From NCBI GenBank assembly GCA_033239525.1, contig BSYO01000025.1:1584001-1648000 (forward strand): a stretch of DNA of 64,000 bases, in the 5' to 3' direction. Source of the stretch: Nepenthes gracilis. Taxonomy: Eukaryota; Streptophyta; Magnoliopsida; Caryophyllales; Nepenthaceae. The notes beneath the pieces were generated by a model. The model saw only the letters and a program-made list of their open reading frames with translations. It was not told where the DNA came from and ran no database searches. This document shows positions 46,313-61,991 of this stretch, one piece after another. The position numbers and the translations under genes are program-made. Every line of letters starts with the position of its first letter. Position 1 is the stretch's first letter.

Positions 46313-46921
46313 CTAATTTGAGTATTCGGCTGGTTTATACCTCAGTGGCCTACCCCCAATCAAACAGATAAGTAGAGGTTACCCACCGAACTCTACTACA
46401 TGGATTGAAAACAAAGTTGGAAGACACTGGGGGCTCCTGGGTAGATGAACTACCGCTAGTATTATGGTAATACCGTACAACACTGAAAGAGCCTACACGA
46501 GAAACACCATTCAGCCTATATTTTGGAACTGAGGTGGTCATACCGGTGGAAATCGGGTTACCTAGTCTGTGAGTCGAAAGTTTTGATCCGATCAGTAATG
46601 CCCAAAAATGAGGGAGCAACTTGATTTGCTTAAAGAGACAAGAGAGATGGCCGGAATTCGCATGGCAACTTACCAACAACGAATCGCTCGATATTATAAC
46701 AAAAGAGTGAAAGCTCGCCAGTTTGACATTGAAGACCTGGTTCTGAGGAGTATTGAAGTAACGGAAAAAATGATTAACAGAAACAAGTTTTCTCCAAACT
46801 GGAAAGGCCCATTTATTGTCTCGGCTGTTCTCCGGGATGGCGCTTATAAGATACATACCCAAAATGGTAAATTGGTACCAAGGATATGGAATGCTGTCCA
46901 TTTAAAGAAGTTTTATCTATA
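46313..46921 (+). pseudogene. Tat-like Gypsy integrase C-terminal half
   Basis: Encodes VAYPQSNR-stop-VEVTHRTLLHGLKTKL, ETPFSLYFGTEVVIPVEIGL, YNKRVKARQFDIEDLVLR and GPFIVSAVLRDGAYKIHTQN, ending RIWNAVHLKKFYL-stop. The RTWNAxHLKxYY-like ending without a chromodomain is typical of Tat/Athila-side Gypsy integrases. Stops at about 46369, 46469 and 46571 make it non-functional. It directly follows a chromovirus-like protease, so the locus is a chimera. Confidence 0.75.
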
Positions 46922-47384
46922 GTTCTCATCTCGGATCCTTACAGGTATCATGTATGCCTTAAGATATGTATCTCATTTCAATATTGATAAAAAGATCTTC
47001 ACTATTTCTCGACTAACCAGTTAGATTCTTTATATAATGTTGCATGATTGCTAATCGACCTAAGCTGCCCCTAAGTCAAATGGTCAATCACTACTTTCCT
47101 ATGGACCCATAAGTGGTCTTGAAAATATTAAAAACCTCAATTCTATATCGAGCAACCCTTTTTGCGGTCGAATTACAAATGTTGAATCTATTCTAATTGG
47201 CACGCAAGCAAGCGGTCAAATATGTTAAAACCTTAGAGGGTTATCCAGCACACGTGTGGCGACTTCAATATATAAAGGACGAGCACGTTCAGTCTACGAT
47301 GGTCGGTAAAATAAACATCAAATAGTCTTTCGTGATAGTAAAAAATTTATGCATACAAGAGTTCTATCGATGCATAACCATTAA

Positions 47385-47415
<31 letters not shown>

Positions 47416-47569
47416 TGAAATACATCTATGTCAAGGGGCTTCCAGGAGGACGTGATGAGGATTCGCCTTTATCAGAAAAGTCTTTCATGTAAGATCGGCG
47501 GTGTACACCCATGTTCCTTTGGTCGAAGAAATTAATTGGGAATTGGGGATTAATCAACAAAGCTATCTT
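46922..47569. other. Tat-like element, spacer between integrase and antisense ORF
   Basis: No coding signal. Contains an (ATA)n microsatellite at about 47386-47412. Position fits the untranslated interval between pol and the antisense ORF. Confidence 0.5.
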
Positions 47570-49444
47570 CTAACACAAACGAATGCCTTCTTGAAATCTG
47601 GCATTCAGAGCCGATCCTACTTCTTCTGGTCTGAGTCGGATCAGCAATTCAAAACTCGAATGGGCTAACTCATTTTGGAGGTCCGACAGGAAAAGCTTAG
47701 AAGATTGGAGATCATCTTTAGTTTTTAACAATTCGGATTCAAGATTAAAAATTGGGTCTTTATACTGCTGAACTTTTGCAATAGCTGCCTCCATCTTATT
47801 TTTCATTTCTTCTAGCGCTTTTGTATCAACCCGATTCTGAGACAAGCTCCGAACCTCTTACTGAAGATGTCCAATCGAAAGCCTTCGTTGATGAGTCCCA
47901 ATTTTGAGAATTTCATTTAGCTTTTCATCTTGCAAAAAAAAAAAAAAAAACAAAATCAGTCCAAATCGGTAAAGTCAAACCGTCCCCAAAGAAGTGGAAC
48001 CTTATCTAAAACTTGTCTGGATGAAACGCGTATTCAAAGCGGCCTCATTCAGAGACATCCTTGAAGAATGAGTGGACGGGCGATCTAGATGGCCCCCAGG
48101 ACTAGGATGAGAAGAAGAGTCAGGAGTATTCATCCAGTCTGGGCGAATTCTCTCTTGAACATCCATTGGATTGGATGTTGAAATTTCTGGACAACGTATT
48201 TCCTTCTCAAAATGGGGTGGGTTGACAGATTGAGGTTGAACCTTGGCTGGACCGATGGAAGGATTGACAACATTCTCAGGAAGGTGCTCAGAAGTAGGGG
48301 CAACTTCTTGAATTCGATCCTGAAGATAGGCCGATTGAGTGGAATCACTAATCAATACAGCTCCTGAAGCCTCCTCAATTCTGGGCTCAATAGAAATTTT
48401 AGAAAGAGCTGGGAGCCCACTAAATATAGCCAATTTTGATCCAGCATTCCTATCCGGAATCTAAATACTGGAGGTCGGTTCTGCCACCTTCTCAATTGCC
48501 TACACACTGGGGGCTGTAGAAATTGAGGGAATGGCAGGTTCTCCTACTGATTTTCTCATACCTGTCATTCTCTCCGATATTGGTACACCAGTATCAATAG
48601 AGGAAGAAGAAGGACCAGCCAAGACCACTCGACGACGGGAGGATGAACCTTTAGTTTTCGATTGTTGAATTTTCTTCTTAGGACGTCTCAGAGTTTGACT
48701 ACTTACTGCCGTGGCCACAGATCGAGGCTCTGACTTGGCCACGTCAAAATTTCGGGAAAAAAAAGGCACTCCTTGTCACAAACGAATCGAGGTTTTCCCG
48801 AATTAAATCGGTGAATGGTCGAACTAATTTTTCCTCATCATCTTCGAATTTACCCGTAAAAGATGACGGACGGTACTCCAACCAACAGAAAAACCCAAAT
48901 CGAAGCTAGCCTTCAAAAAGAAAAATCTATCTTTTTAATTTTTAACTGACTCGTAAATTACCCCACCAATATTTAAATCACAGGGTGTCAAAGAAATCCA
49001 GTCTCCACTTTAATTGAATTTAAAAAGCACTTTCACGGCTGTAATATTCAATGTGAGTCCATGAAGCAGGAAAAAGATGTAAAGATTGCAAAGGTACCTG
49101 ATAGCATTAGCATGAAACCTGAAAATGGGGACTCCAAGTTCTACAAAAAATCGACACAGTTCCAGGCCAACGGGAATTTGCAGACCGCTGTTGATATGGG
49201 CTTCGTAAATAGTGATATATCCGTCAGGAGAAGAGCAAGCCCTATCACTCTTAGAAGGCACCAAGAAAGGTATTTCTTTGTAGATTTTGAATTTAGTATA
49301 AATCGAATCTATGTCGATAGATGAAAAAACCGATCGAAGAGCTTGAACGCGAGGAGTCACGGTGAAAATAAAAAGTGAAGTGAAGAATTTGAAATGAAAC
49401 GGCAAGAAATAAGAGGAGAGCGTCAGATTTATAATTGGTTTCAA
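47570..49444 (-). pseudogene. Antisense accessory ORF of the Tat-like element
   Basis: Minus-strand fragments in order: 49444-49010 (SSPDGYITIYEAHINSGLQI, VELGVPIFRFHANAIRYL), resembling the putative gypsy-type transposon family (Transposase_28); 48769-48500, a basic segment (RRPKKKIQQSKTKGSSSRRR), possibly a nuclear localisation signal; 48433-48002, Pro/Ser-rich; 47845-47570, a coiled coil (LEEMKNKMEAAIAKVQQY) ending RFQEGIRLC. Stops and a poly-A-like run (47935-47950) separate the pieces; some gaps may be introns. It lies convergent to the integrase, as accessory ORFs do in Retand-type Tat elements. Function unknown. Confidence 0.7.
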
Positions 49445-49596
49445 ATTTTGGCACCGATTCCAAACGGTTACCAGGTTTCTTAGGAATGATGACTAACTGA
49501 CACACCTATCATAATGATGTGCAAGTGGTAGAGCCAGATAGGTTACTCGCCGGTATGTAATTAAGATTTACCCATCTTTCGAGGGAACTTGACAAA

Positions 49597-50300
49597 GGCT
49601 TTAAACGACTTCAATCCAAATCGGCAAGAAGAAATGCCAATTTCAAAATTCAAACCGGCTGGCAAACAGCTGATTTCAATCCAAATCGGCAAGAAGAAAT
49701 GCTGATTTCAAATTCAAACCAGTTGGCAAAACATCCGATTTCAGTCCAAATCAGCAAGAAGAAATGCCAATTTCAAAATTCAAACGGGCTGGCAAACAGC
49801 TGATTTCAATCCAAATCGGCAAGAAGAAATGTCGATTTCAGATTCAAATCGGCTAGTAAAACAGCCGACTTCAATCCAAATTGGCAAGAAGAAATGCCGA
49901 TTTCAAATTCAAACCGATTGGTAAAACGGATGATTTCGGTCCAAATTGGCTGAAGAAATCCAAATAGGCATTTGAAGGTGTCAAAACCGATTTCAAATCA
50001 AATTGGCTAGAAGAAATGTCGATGTCAACTCAAACCGGATGGAAGAAATAGCCGATTTCAATTAAATCGACCAGAAGAAATGCCGATTTCAATCTGTACT
50101 GGTTAGTGGCTTTGCCGATTTCAATCTAAACCGGCTGGAAAAAACTATAAAGCCAATCGACAGTTAAGATGACAATGCCAGTTTCGTTCAAAAGTCTACT
50201 GAAGAAGTTAACTGGGAAAGGACATTTTTTCCGTTTTTAAATAAGTTCGGCCACAAGAATCCAAATCGGCTAGTAGAAGTTCTTTTTCCGATTCAAAGTC
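49597..50300 (+). repeat. 65-bp minisatellite in the Tat-like 3' region
   Basis: The CAAGAAGAAAT landmark at 49625, 49690, 49755, 49820 and 49885 gives an exact 65-bp period. Units combine GATTTCAATCCAAATCGGC and TTCAAACCGGCTGGCAAA blocks. After about 49950 units become shorter and irregular. It lies between the antisense ORF and the polypurine tract, the usual place for such arrays in Tat elements. Confidence 0.85.
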
Positions 50301-50397
50301 CAAATCAGCAGGATGCTGGAAGAAGCGTACTCGAGTGTCCCATCTGAAAGAACATGCCGTCGGTTGAAAATTCTAACCCGCCGACATGGGAAGCTAG

Positions 50398-50700
50398 TGA
50401 TGGGTACAACAACATATGAGTTGATTTAACATGGAAGAAAGGCCCACCGAAGACGGCCCATTGGGTCATAGAGCCGTTTGGAAACAAGTAAACTTCTGCA
50501 ATTTAAAAGTCACGTCGGAAGAACTGTTCATGGTAACTGATCATAATGGATCAAAATCGATTTTTTAAACTGAATAATCTGATCAGACGTTCTAAGGAAA
50601 AAAACTAATATAAAGATCCCTTGTTGGAAACAGAGAGAATGGGGCATGAAATTTGGTACTCACCAAAACCATCTCGAAATAATAAGAATTTCATACTGTT
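50398..50700 (+). mobile_element. Start of the 3' LTR of the Tat-like element, truncated
   Basis: TGATGGGTACAACAAC follows the purine tract GACATGGGAAGCTAG (50383-50397). Together they align with 25753-25783, which supports the boundary. Similarity to the other LTR becomes weak after a few hundred bases and no end was found. Confidence 0.55.
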
Positions 50701-51441
50701 TCTTTTCTGCATTCTCTTTCAATATTATGGACGATTGATGAATGATTCGAGTTGATAGAAGGAAATCTTGAGTTAAACTTCAACTTTCTCTCAATCTCGT
50801 ATCTATTTAGTTGTGATGTGTAGATTCGGGATGTTAATAGTTAGTGCCGCATTTATTCACAAAATCAGCATTGATTAAATATATTCAAATCCTGAATCCA
50901 AGTCACATCAGATGTAATATACAGATTGAAAAAATCAGTAAAATTTGATATTCATCTTTAGACTATGAACTCTACCTCATGAATCACTAAATTTTCATTT
51001 CTTGGCACCCTAATTCTAGTTCTAAGTTGATGTATGTATAATGTGCTACATGAATGTATGTTTAATTCTTCACTATATTTTATCCATCCTTTGTGGTAAA
51101 AATCAGTTGTTTTCCATTTAGTCCTGGGACAACACTTGATTTCTAAAGATGGGTTTACTTAAGATGGGCTGCGACGTGTACCATGACCTTAATGATGTGT
51201 CCATGATGCTCTGATGAACCTTACATTTCTAATCATGTGACCATGACACCATGATAAAAAAATGGGACTCAGGTTGGATTGTTCTAATTGCAGTAATTTT
51301 ATTTGTATAGATAATGCTGTCAAAGAACACCGAATATGATTTCATCAAGCATATATGCATTTTAGAGAATCATTATTTGTGTGGACTAAGATTTGGACAA
51401 TATTGACGAAGGTTTTTTTTTTTTTTTTTTCTATTTTCCAG
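50701..51441. other. Intergenic DNA, no gene recognised
   Basis: Ordinary AT-rich sequence with a poly-T run at 51413-51430 just before the splice acceptor of the ankyrin pseudogene. The first exons of that gene were looked for here and not found. Confidence 0.4.
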
Positions 51442-52871
51442 GAAAATGGAGGCCATACATGCATATGCCAGAGAAGGAGAGGTAGATAATTTGCTTAAAT
51501 GCATTGAGAATGGTGTTTCAGTGAATCTAAAAGGTTTGGTTTCTCTCAAGCTTCTCATAATTGCAGATTTTATTTTTTCAATTCATTTACTATTTGATTG
51601 AGGATGCTTGATTAAGCGTTAAGGTTTAAAATTTTAGTGATACATTTTGTGCTTGTTATGAACAACTATGAGGTGAACGCATTGACCTTTCACTGTGGTG
51701 AAAGCCTGATCAAAATAAGCTGAAATATGATAATAAAAATCCTCAAGCCAAATCGAATGTCATGATTCAATTTTGGTTTATGTGCTCAGTTTATCATGCC
51801 ATTTTATTTCTTCAAAAGCTGACAGTTGAGACCTAGTTTGCTAAACTTGTGAAATGCCTTTAATGTGCTTTGAACTGCACTGCACTGCACCTTACAAGTT
51901 ATCCTCTTATTCTGCAGATAGTGAAGGTCAAACTCCACTGCATTGGGCTGTTGATTGAGGCCACCTTAATGTTGTAGAGCTTCTATGCTGACCTCAATAC
52001 AAAGGTGACAAAAACAGTCGTTGGATTTCATCTGGCTGCTATAAAGAGTGTTTTTTTTTTTTTTTTTCATTCTTCTTTTGGGTTTCTCTTGGACCTCCAT
52101 TAGGGTTTAGGAAAGAAAGACACAATCCATGGAAATTTTAACTCATATTTTGTTCACATTTTCCTTCAAACTCGTCTTTTCTTTTGGAGTTTTGGAGATC
52201 CAAATTGAGCATGGGCATGGGGACGCAGTTAAAACAGTATCTTTCTTTGATAATTGCTTTTTAAGAGTAGTCTTTTCAAATGCTTGATTAGGAGCACTTG
52301 ATTACTGCTTGCTCATTATGAAGTCCTGTGAAATTCACTGTTGAAAGTGTGGTTTTCTAGCTCATGGCATGAAAAAAATTATCCTTTTCAGATAGCATTA
52401 AGCCTTGCACATACGGCTACATGCCCTTCTTTTCTGTCTGTAATCTTCAAAGTTAGGTCTACAGATGTCTTACCAACCTCCTGATTATTCAATATCAATT
52501 AACCGAAACTTTGTACAAACTTTTAACTGAAATTCTCTTGAGTACATGCCTTTGTTGGACCTAAAAACTGTGTGGGCAGCTGAAGATGTGAAAAATAAGC
52601 TAGTTCAGATAAAAAAAAAAAAAAAACAAATACACCCTGAATTATACGTATTCAAACGCCCCTTTAAAATAAAACTTTGCTGCTGGTATCATGTTCTAAT
52701 AATGCGGTTTTTTGGAGCAATGACCCCTTGTTTTGTAGGACAATGAAGGACAGACGCCGTTGCATTATGCAGTGGTTTGCGAAAGAGAGGCCATAACGGA
52801 ATTCCTTGTGAAGCATAATGCCGATGTTAATATGAAAGACGACGAGGGTGGCCTTGGATGCTGCAAGAGGG
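51442..52871 (+). pseudogene. Acyl-CoA-binding protein (ACBP1/2 type) ankyrin-repeat remnant
   Basis: Three exon-like pieces with GT-AG borders match the C-terminal ankyrin region of plant membrane ACBPs. 51442-51533 encodes IHAYAREGEVDNLLKCIENG. 51918-52000 encodes DSEGQTPLHWAVD, then a TGA where Arg (CGA) is expected, then GHLNVVELL. 52739-52871 encodes DNEGQTPLHYAVVCEREAIT and FLVKHNADVNMKDDEG. The membrane anchor, the acyl-CoA-binding domain and the end of the protein are absent. Exon phases still agree across introns, so it is a DNA-level fragment or a truncated duplicate, not a retrocopy. ANK repeats in ACBP2 mediate protein contacts. Confidence 0.8.
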
Positions 52872-53717
52872 TTAGTCTTTGTTTTATCTCCAGTCTCCTT
52901 CTTCCTCTAATCAATACCTTGTAATGTGGATTTGTACATGTTCTTTAGTAGAATTTGGTGTTACCTTGGAACTCTTTTTTCCTTTTCCACACTTCGTAAG
53001 CTATGTTTACACATATTGATAAAAGTTCTAGTTGAAAATTGATGCAGTGGGAAAATTTGCATTGTGTGCATCAGCAACGGCTAAGCCTTATATCTTACCA
53101 GGTAGTGTCGATTTTATAAAATAAAGCCTTACACATATGGATCATGGGCAAGTGAAATATGTGTATTTAGGGTAGATCTCACTCGGGTGGATTAAATTTA
53201 AGTTATGCCCCACTGTTATTCTCATGCTACTGATAATTATTTTCTGTATTTTTTGGGTTTTTCACCAAAATGGCAAAGTATTTTCCGCATATTTCAATAC
53301 CTGATAAGTAAATATCAATAAATAAATAAATAAAACAACATAAATATTTCCCAAATTGATGAAAAAATTGAGCTCAAAATTCCAAACGTGTTATCCCATT
53401 TTAGAAACGAAATCATTTTACAGAGTTAATGTGGGATAAAAGCAGCCCAAAGCGAGAAGAAGATTCAAATGTAAAAACTGCAGCAAATTAACAGCAGTAT
53501 TGAAAATCCTTTACCTCTCTGTGTAGACGTCGTCTCTAGCAAAATGAGAACATGGGGGAGAAGGAAGACCGAAATTACCAAGCTGGCTAAATTCTCTGCT
53601 GCGTCTTCTTCCCCAGAACAAACTCTTCCCATAGAACTATTTATACAAACAATTGGTCGGTCTAAACTCAAACTCCACATCTAACATTCTGGTGGCAGGT
53701 GGTGCAGGCAGTAGAGT
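52872..53717. other. Intergenic DNA and BiP 3' flank
   Basis: No gene. The last few hundred bases (53400-53717) are presumably the BiP 3' untranslated region and trailer; a (AATA)n tract occurs at about 53316-53332. Confidence 0.45.
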
Positions 53718-57764
<4,047 letters not shown>

Positions 57765-57900
57765 TGCTTTCACCAAGCTATCAACCTCGCCCCCAACTTC
57801 TTTCGCCCTGCTTCTGATCTTCGTGTCTGCTTTCAATTCAGCGTTTTTCGTGATTCCAGTTTCTGGTGATCAGAGAAATCGCCCTCTGCCGATCGAAAGC

Positions 57901-57907
57901 TTATAAA
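57901..57907 (-). promoter_or_regulatory. BiP TATA box
   Basis: TTTATAA on the minus strand, about 140 bp upstream of the ATG at 57764, leaving a leader of roughly 100 bp. No upstream in-frame ATG was seen between the two, which supports the chosen start. Confidence 0.6.
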
Positions 57908-57960
57908 GCGAGGGAGTCTCTCGCGTTCCAAATGTAAGACGAAGTTAACGTGTCACATGT

Positions 57961-57976
57961 GATGACGTGGACCAAT
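57961..57976 (-). promoter_or_regulatory. P-UPRE / ERSE-II, proximal copy
   Basis: Minus strand reads ATTGGTCCACGTCATC, identical to the plant unfolded-protein-response element defined in Arabidopsis BiP-type promoters. It contains ATTGG-N-CCACG (ERSE-II, NF-Y plus bZIP28) and an ACGT core for bZIP60. It lies about 55 bp above the TATA box. Confidence 0.85.
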
Positions 57977-58089
57977 AGGATTTATCCGACACTGTAATTG
58001 ACCAATTACTTCTGCTCTGGTTCTCCATTTGGGCACGTTGATGTTAGTTATGTTAGTGTACTTGACAGGGAGAAAGAAGTGTCACAGAC

Positions 58090-58105
58090 GATGACGTGGA
58101 CCAAT
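58090..58105 (-). promoter_or_regulatory. P-UPRE / ERSE-II, distal copy
   Basis: A second exact ATTGGTCCACGTCATC, 129 bp upstream of the first. The flanks share GTCAC before the element (57951 region and 58081), so the pair may come from a local duplication. An additional CCAAT lies at 58130-58134. Confidence 0.85.
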
Positions 58106-58149
58106 AGGCGTTTGCATTAAAGATGTGTCGACCAATGAAATTGGACCTT

Positions 58150-60600
58150 CTCGTGGGAAGATCGTGACCGTTATTTTTAATTACTTCGATCCTGAGACTC
58201 CATGATGGATGGCTTTTGCCCTCACGTCCACACGGCCCATCATTCCCTGCTCACAGAACCGGCCCTTCGGATAGGGGGCTCCAATGCTCAACTCAATCTC
58301 AGCCGTTGGATTGGATATATGATCCAAAGGCTGAGATAAAACTTAAAAAAATTTTATTATTAGGTTTGTTAATCTAAAGAGTATATTAAATAATCACAAA
58401 TTTAATATTTTATTATTAAATGTTAATGCATTTAAACTGTAATCTGTAAGCCTGCATTCCATCACAGTGTATTTCATTGAAGGGTAATGGGTTTTGAGCA
58501 TCATCATTGAGAGGTCAAGGGCCTCAAGATGCGGGCATGTCATTCACCAATTCAGAGGATAAATCAGATGAAATTGAAAACATATGGGTTGCTTTCAGTT
58601 ATTCTTGCTTCGAATTTTTTGGGCAACGTTTAAAGATTCAGTGAACGCCGTTAATTTTATTTTCGTGTCATTTTGTAACATACATTCGATTTCTCTCACC
58701 ATTTCAGAAAATCATTCTGGATTTTGCAAATTCATGGCGGTTGAGCTTCGCTAGTAGGTCCCAGGTTTTAAATTTTCATTCCTCCCTCCCTTTTTCATCC
58801 TCTTGTTAGTTCTATCATAATGTCTTTGAGTTGGGTTATTGTACTGTAATTTATTTATGGTCATTTATATTTTTAGGAATCTTCAAGGTCTGGAAGTGGC
58901 GGTGGAGGAGGCCGGCGCGTATGGAGGCGTAGAAAATTGGTGTGATCTCTATTCTAATATCTCTTGTGTAATTTGATTGTAATTACTGTGTAGTTTCACA
59001 ATTGATATTAGCATGAAAATGATCTGAACATTTATTTTATGATAAAACAACATCAGTCCCTCGATTTTATACTGGAAAAATGAGGCCTCCTGTAGCTGAT
59101 GTTAACTTGATGATACTTCATCCATGAATTATTTTTGGGAAATCAACGTCAATATCTTTGTTAAAGTAGGAATGTGGAAAATTTCCCTTTATAGTTGTCA
59201 ATAATCGTTAATTTGTTACATTTTATTTATCAATTTAAGAATCACTTTGTGAAAGTAGAAGCGCAGAAAAATACAACCTATTGCGCAAGGATCCTAATTA
59301 TAGGATATGGAAAGAGCTAGATACGTGTGGCCTTACATCTTCGTTGCAGATATGGTGTTGTTAATCTATCAAAGGCTCACCCAAGACAACATGGAACAAT
59401 TGCATAACACTTGTTGAATATTTAGAAACTGCCTTGGGGTGCCATGAAAAAGTACAAGTAACTTTGAAAGCGCCATTGTTGGTGAGAAGGGTCGTCATGT
59501 CAAGAATCATGAACAAGATATCCTGGTCCAAATAAATATAAAGTTCTAGTCTCAGCTTGGGATGGTTGGTGCCTTTTGCATAGTTAAGTCTCCCTCAACA
59601 TTCGCCTAAGAGGAAAAAAATGTAATGCCAATTATGAGTACTTTCCCAACATACAATAATTTTCCCATATGGCAAACTATCCAATTTGGAATATTCCGAT
59701 ATTGATATATATTGGTCGATATATAGATCCATGGACCATATCTATATTAGTAGTGCATGAAGCATTGCCTTATATAACAGGAACCCTAAATACCTTTGAA
59801 GAGGAATCCTGTAACAAGGATCAAGAATTTCTTGTTACTTCAGTCATCAAAAGAAAATGTAATTGGGTATTAGAAGAATTGAGGGGAGAATTTGAGAATA
59901 AGAAAAGGCAAAAGAATGTAGAATTCGGCTGCTGATCTGATCCTAAAGAAGCAGACAGGTTGAAACTAGCATACTCAACATCGAATTTGTCATTCATTCT
60001 GTTTTTGAAGTTACTTTATACAAGCTATTGTATCAACTGCATCGAATATCACAAGCACTAACTTGTACAGCTGTTTAGCAGACTTTGGTGCCTACTACCA
60101 ATCTGTTACAATGAGCTACTAATAGGTTGCAATGACTATTTCTAATAATATCTGTGAGCTGTACCAAAGCTGGTTTGCTGATCCTGAATTCAGTGAGCCT
60201 CATTACTTCCCCATCTTATTGTTTGTCTCCAATCAGTGATTGATTTGGTTGGGCTACAATATTACCTGATGATCTACTGTTATGCGAGATGATAGCTGTC
60301 TCATGCTACTGCTACTGATATGCTTATTTTCATGGCTTGTGTTGTTCATTTGAGTGTGACTTCTCTTGCACAGCTTGTTACCTGATTATGTAATAAATAC
60401 CCTTCCCTTAACCACATTCTTGGCCTCATGAATGGAAAGAGGGAAATTGTTTTGTGATAAAAGAAGAGTCTTCCCACATGGCTTCTGATACATCCATGTT
60501 AGTCCACTGAATAAGCCATTGTGTAACTGGAGAGGAACCTCTATTCAAAGTTCTGGTGGACAGGATTTGCAAAGGTTTCATCCGGAAGGAATTATGAAAT
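58150..60600. other. Intergenic DNA with one exon-like scrap
   Basis: 58877-58937 is flanked by AG and GT and encodes SSRSGSGGGGGRRVWRRRKL, a Gly/Arg-rich piece I cannot assign; with the upstream CT-rich sequence at 58770-58800 it may be the first exon of a lost gene. 59683-59735 carries CGATAT-type motifs like the intron repeats. The rest has no coding signal. Confidence 0.35.
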
Positions 60601-60629
60601 GTGAGAAGTGGCAGATTTTGTTCAGGCTA

Positions 60630-61960
60630 ATGATGATTTCTGATGTACTTATTAAGCAAAGAAACATGGAAAACATGATGAATCTTGCATTTTAGGGGCA
60701 GTGTAAGTCTATAAGCCACCTGTCCTACCTTGGCTTCAATAGAGAAGGGCCTATAATACTTGGAGGCCAACTTTAATGATTTTCTGAGAGCTAGAGTTTT
60801 GCCTACAAGGCTGTAGTTTGAGGAAAACATATCACCCACCTCAAAGGTTTTGTGAGATCTGTGTTTATCAGCAAAGGTTTTTATACTTTTGTGACATCAC
60901 TAGTTATTCTTTGAGGAATTGGCTTAAGGATTGCCCATTTTGAAGATATGTTTGGACAGAAGCAATTGGATTGTTGATGGGGTGGTACATAGGTAAGTGA
61001 GGTGGTAGATAACAATAAAGTTCTTCAAAAGGGGACATTTTAAGAGCAGTATGAAAGTGAAATTGTACTACCATTCTGTCAATGGTAGGCAGTGATACCA
61101 GGTGGTTGATTTTTGACTTGTGATGCATCTTATGAAACATTTTATTTTTTAATCAACCCCTTCGGATTGATGGTCAGTTTGGGGTGGTATGCAGTGGACA
61201 AATGAATTTTGGTTCTTAGTGCCTTGAAAAGTATTTGCCAAAAGTTGTTCGTGAAACTTTTTTCGCTATCTGAATTATGGTAGAGGGAACGCTGTGCAAT
61301 TTGACAATATTGTCTAAGACTATATAAGCAACTGTTAAGAAAGTGAACAGTTGTTTTAAGGTGAGAAAGTGGGCAAGCTTTATGAATTTATCTACAACAT
61401 AATTGTGTCTTTACCTTTTGAGGTTGGAAGTTGTTCAATGACGTCTACGGTGGCCACAGTGCAAGCTTGAGAAGGTATGGGAAAAGGCTAAAGTATGCCA
61501 GGATATGGTTTCTGGTCAGACTCGTTTTGCTAGCAGATGTCACAAGCACTTATAATGTTGACCACTTGCTGGCGTAGGCCTGACAAATTAAATAGCTGCT
61601 GATCCCTTTTGTAAGTTGCCACAATACCTAAATGACCTCCAATTGGAGATCCATAAACGACTGTGATAAGTTTTGTCCTCAAGTCAGTTGTAGATCCAAT
61701 GTAAAACCTGTTATGTTACTTAAGAAGCCATTATTTGTACTGGAATGTATGCTGTGGGGATCCAGCAGGAGACAAGTTTGTAAGGAAGAAGCAAAGGATC
61801 TTGGTGACAGCTAGCCACTACTTCATGTAACCATTGTGGAATCACACCTGAAGAACTAAAGCTTTTTGCTAGCTCATACTGTCTGGACAGAGCATCCATC
61901 GCCACATTGTGCACTTCATTTTGTATTAGATGGATTACTGCAATCGTAAGAGCTTAGTGA
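60630..61960 (-). pseudogene. Ty3/Gypsy pol relic: end of RNase H and integrase
   Basis: Minus strand, from 61914: NVAMDALSRQYELAKSF (end of RNase H), then an integrase zinc-finger/core with many stops (VSACDIC near 61550), FHTALKMSPFEELYCYLPPH at about 61070-61010, and the C-terminal VYLKLQP and KVGQVAYRLTLPLKCKIHHV FHVSLL-type end at 60840-60630. RT, gag and both LTRs were not found. Frame changes make it non-functional. The HHVFHVSLL ending fits the chromovirus side of Gypsy elements; no chromodomain is seen. Confidence 0.75.
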
Positions 61961-61991
61961 GACTCATGTTGTAGAACTTAAGAAAATTTCT

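Noticed and set aside
49061..49324. Plus-strand open frame in the Tat-like 3' region
   Set aside because: Antisense shadow of the accessory ORF, whose minus-strand translation matches the second copy at 30.4 kb.
57765..57836. Possible N-terminal extension of BiP from an upstream in-frame codon
   Set aside because: The upstream codon at 57836 is TTG, not ATG; starting there would bury the signal peptide. ATG 57764 gives a normal signal peptide.
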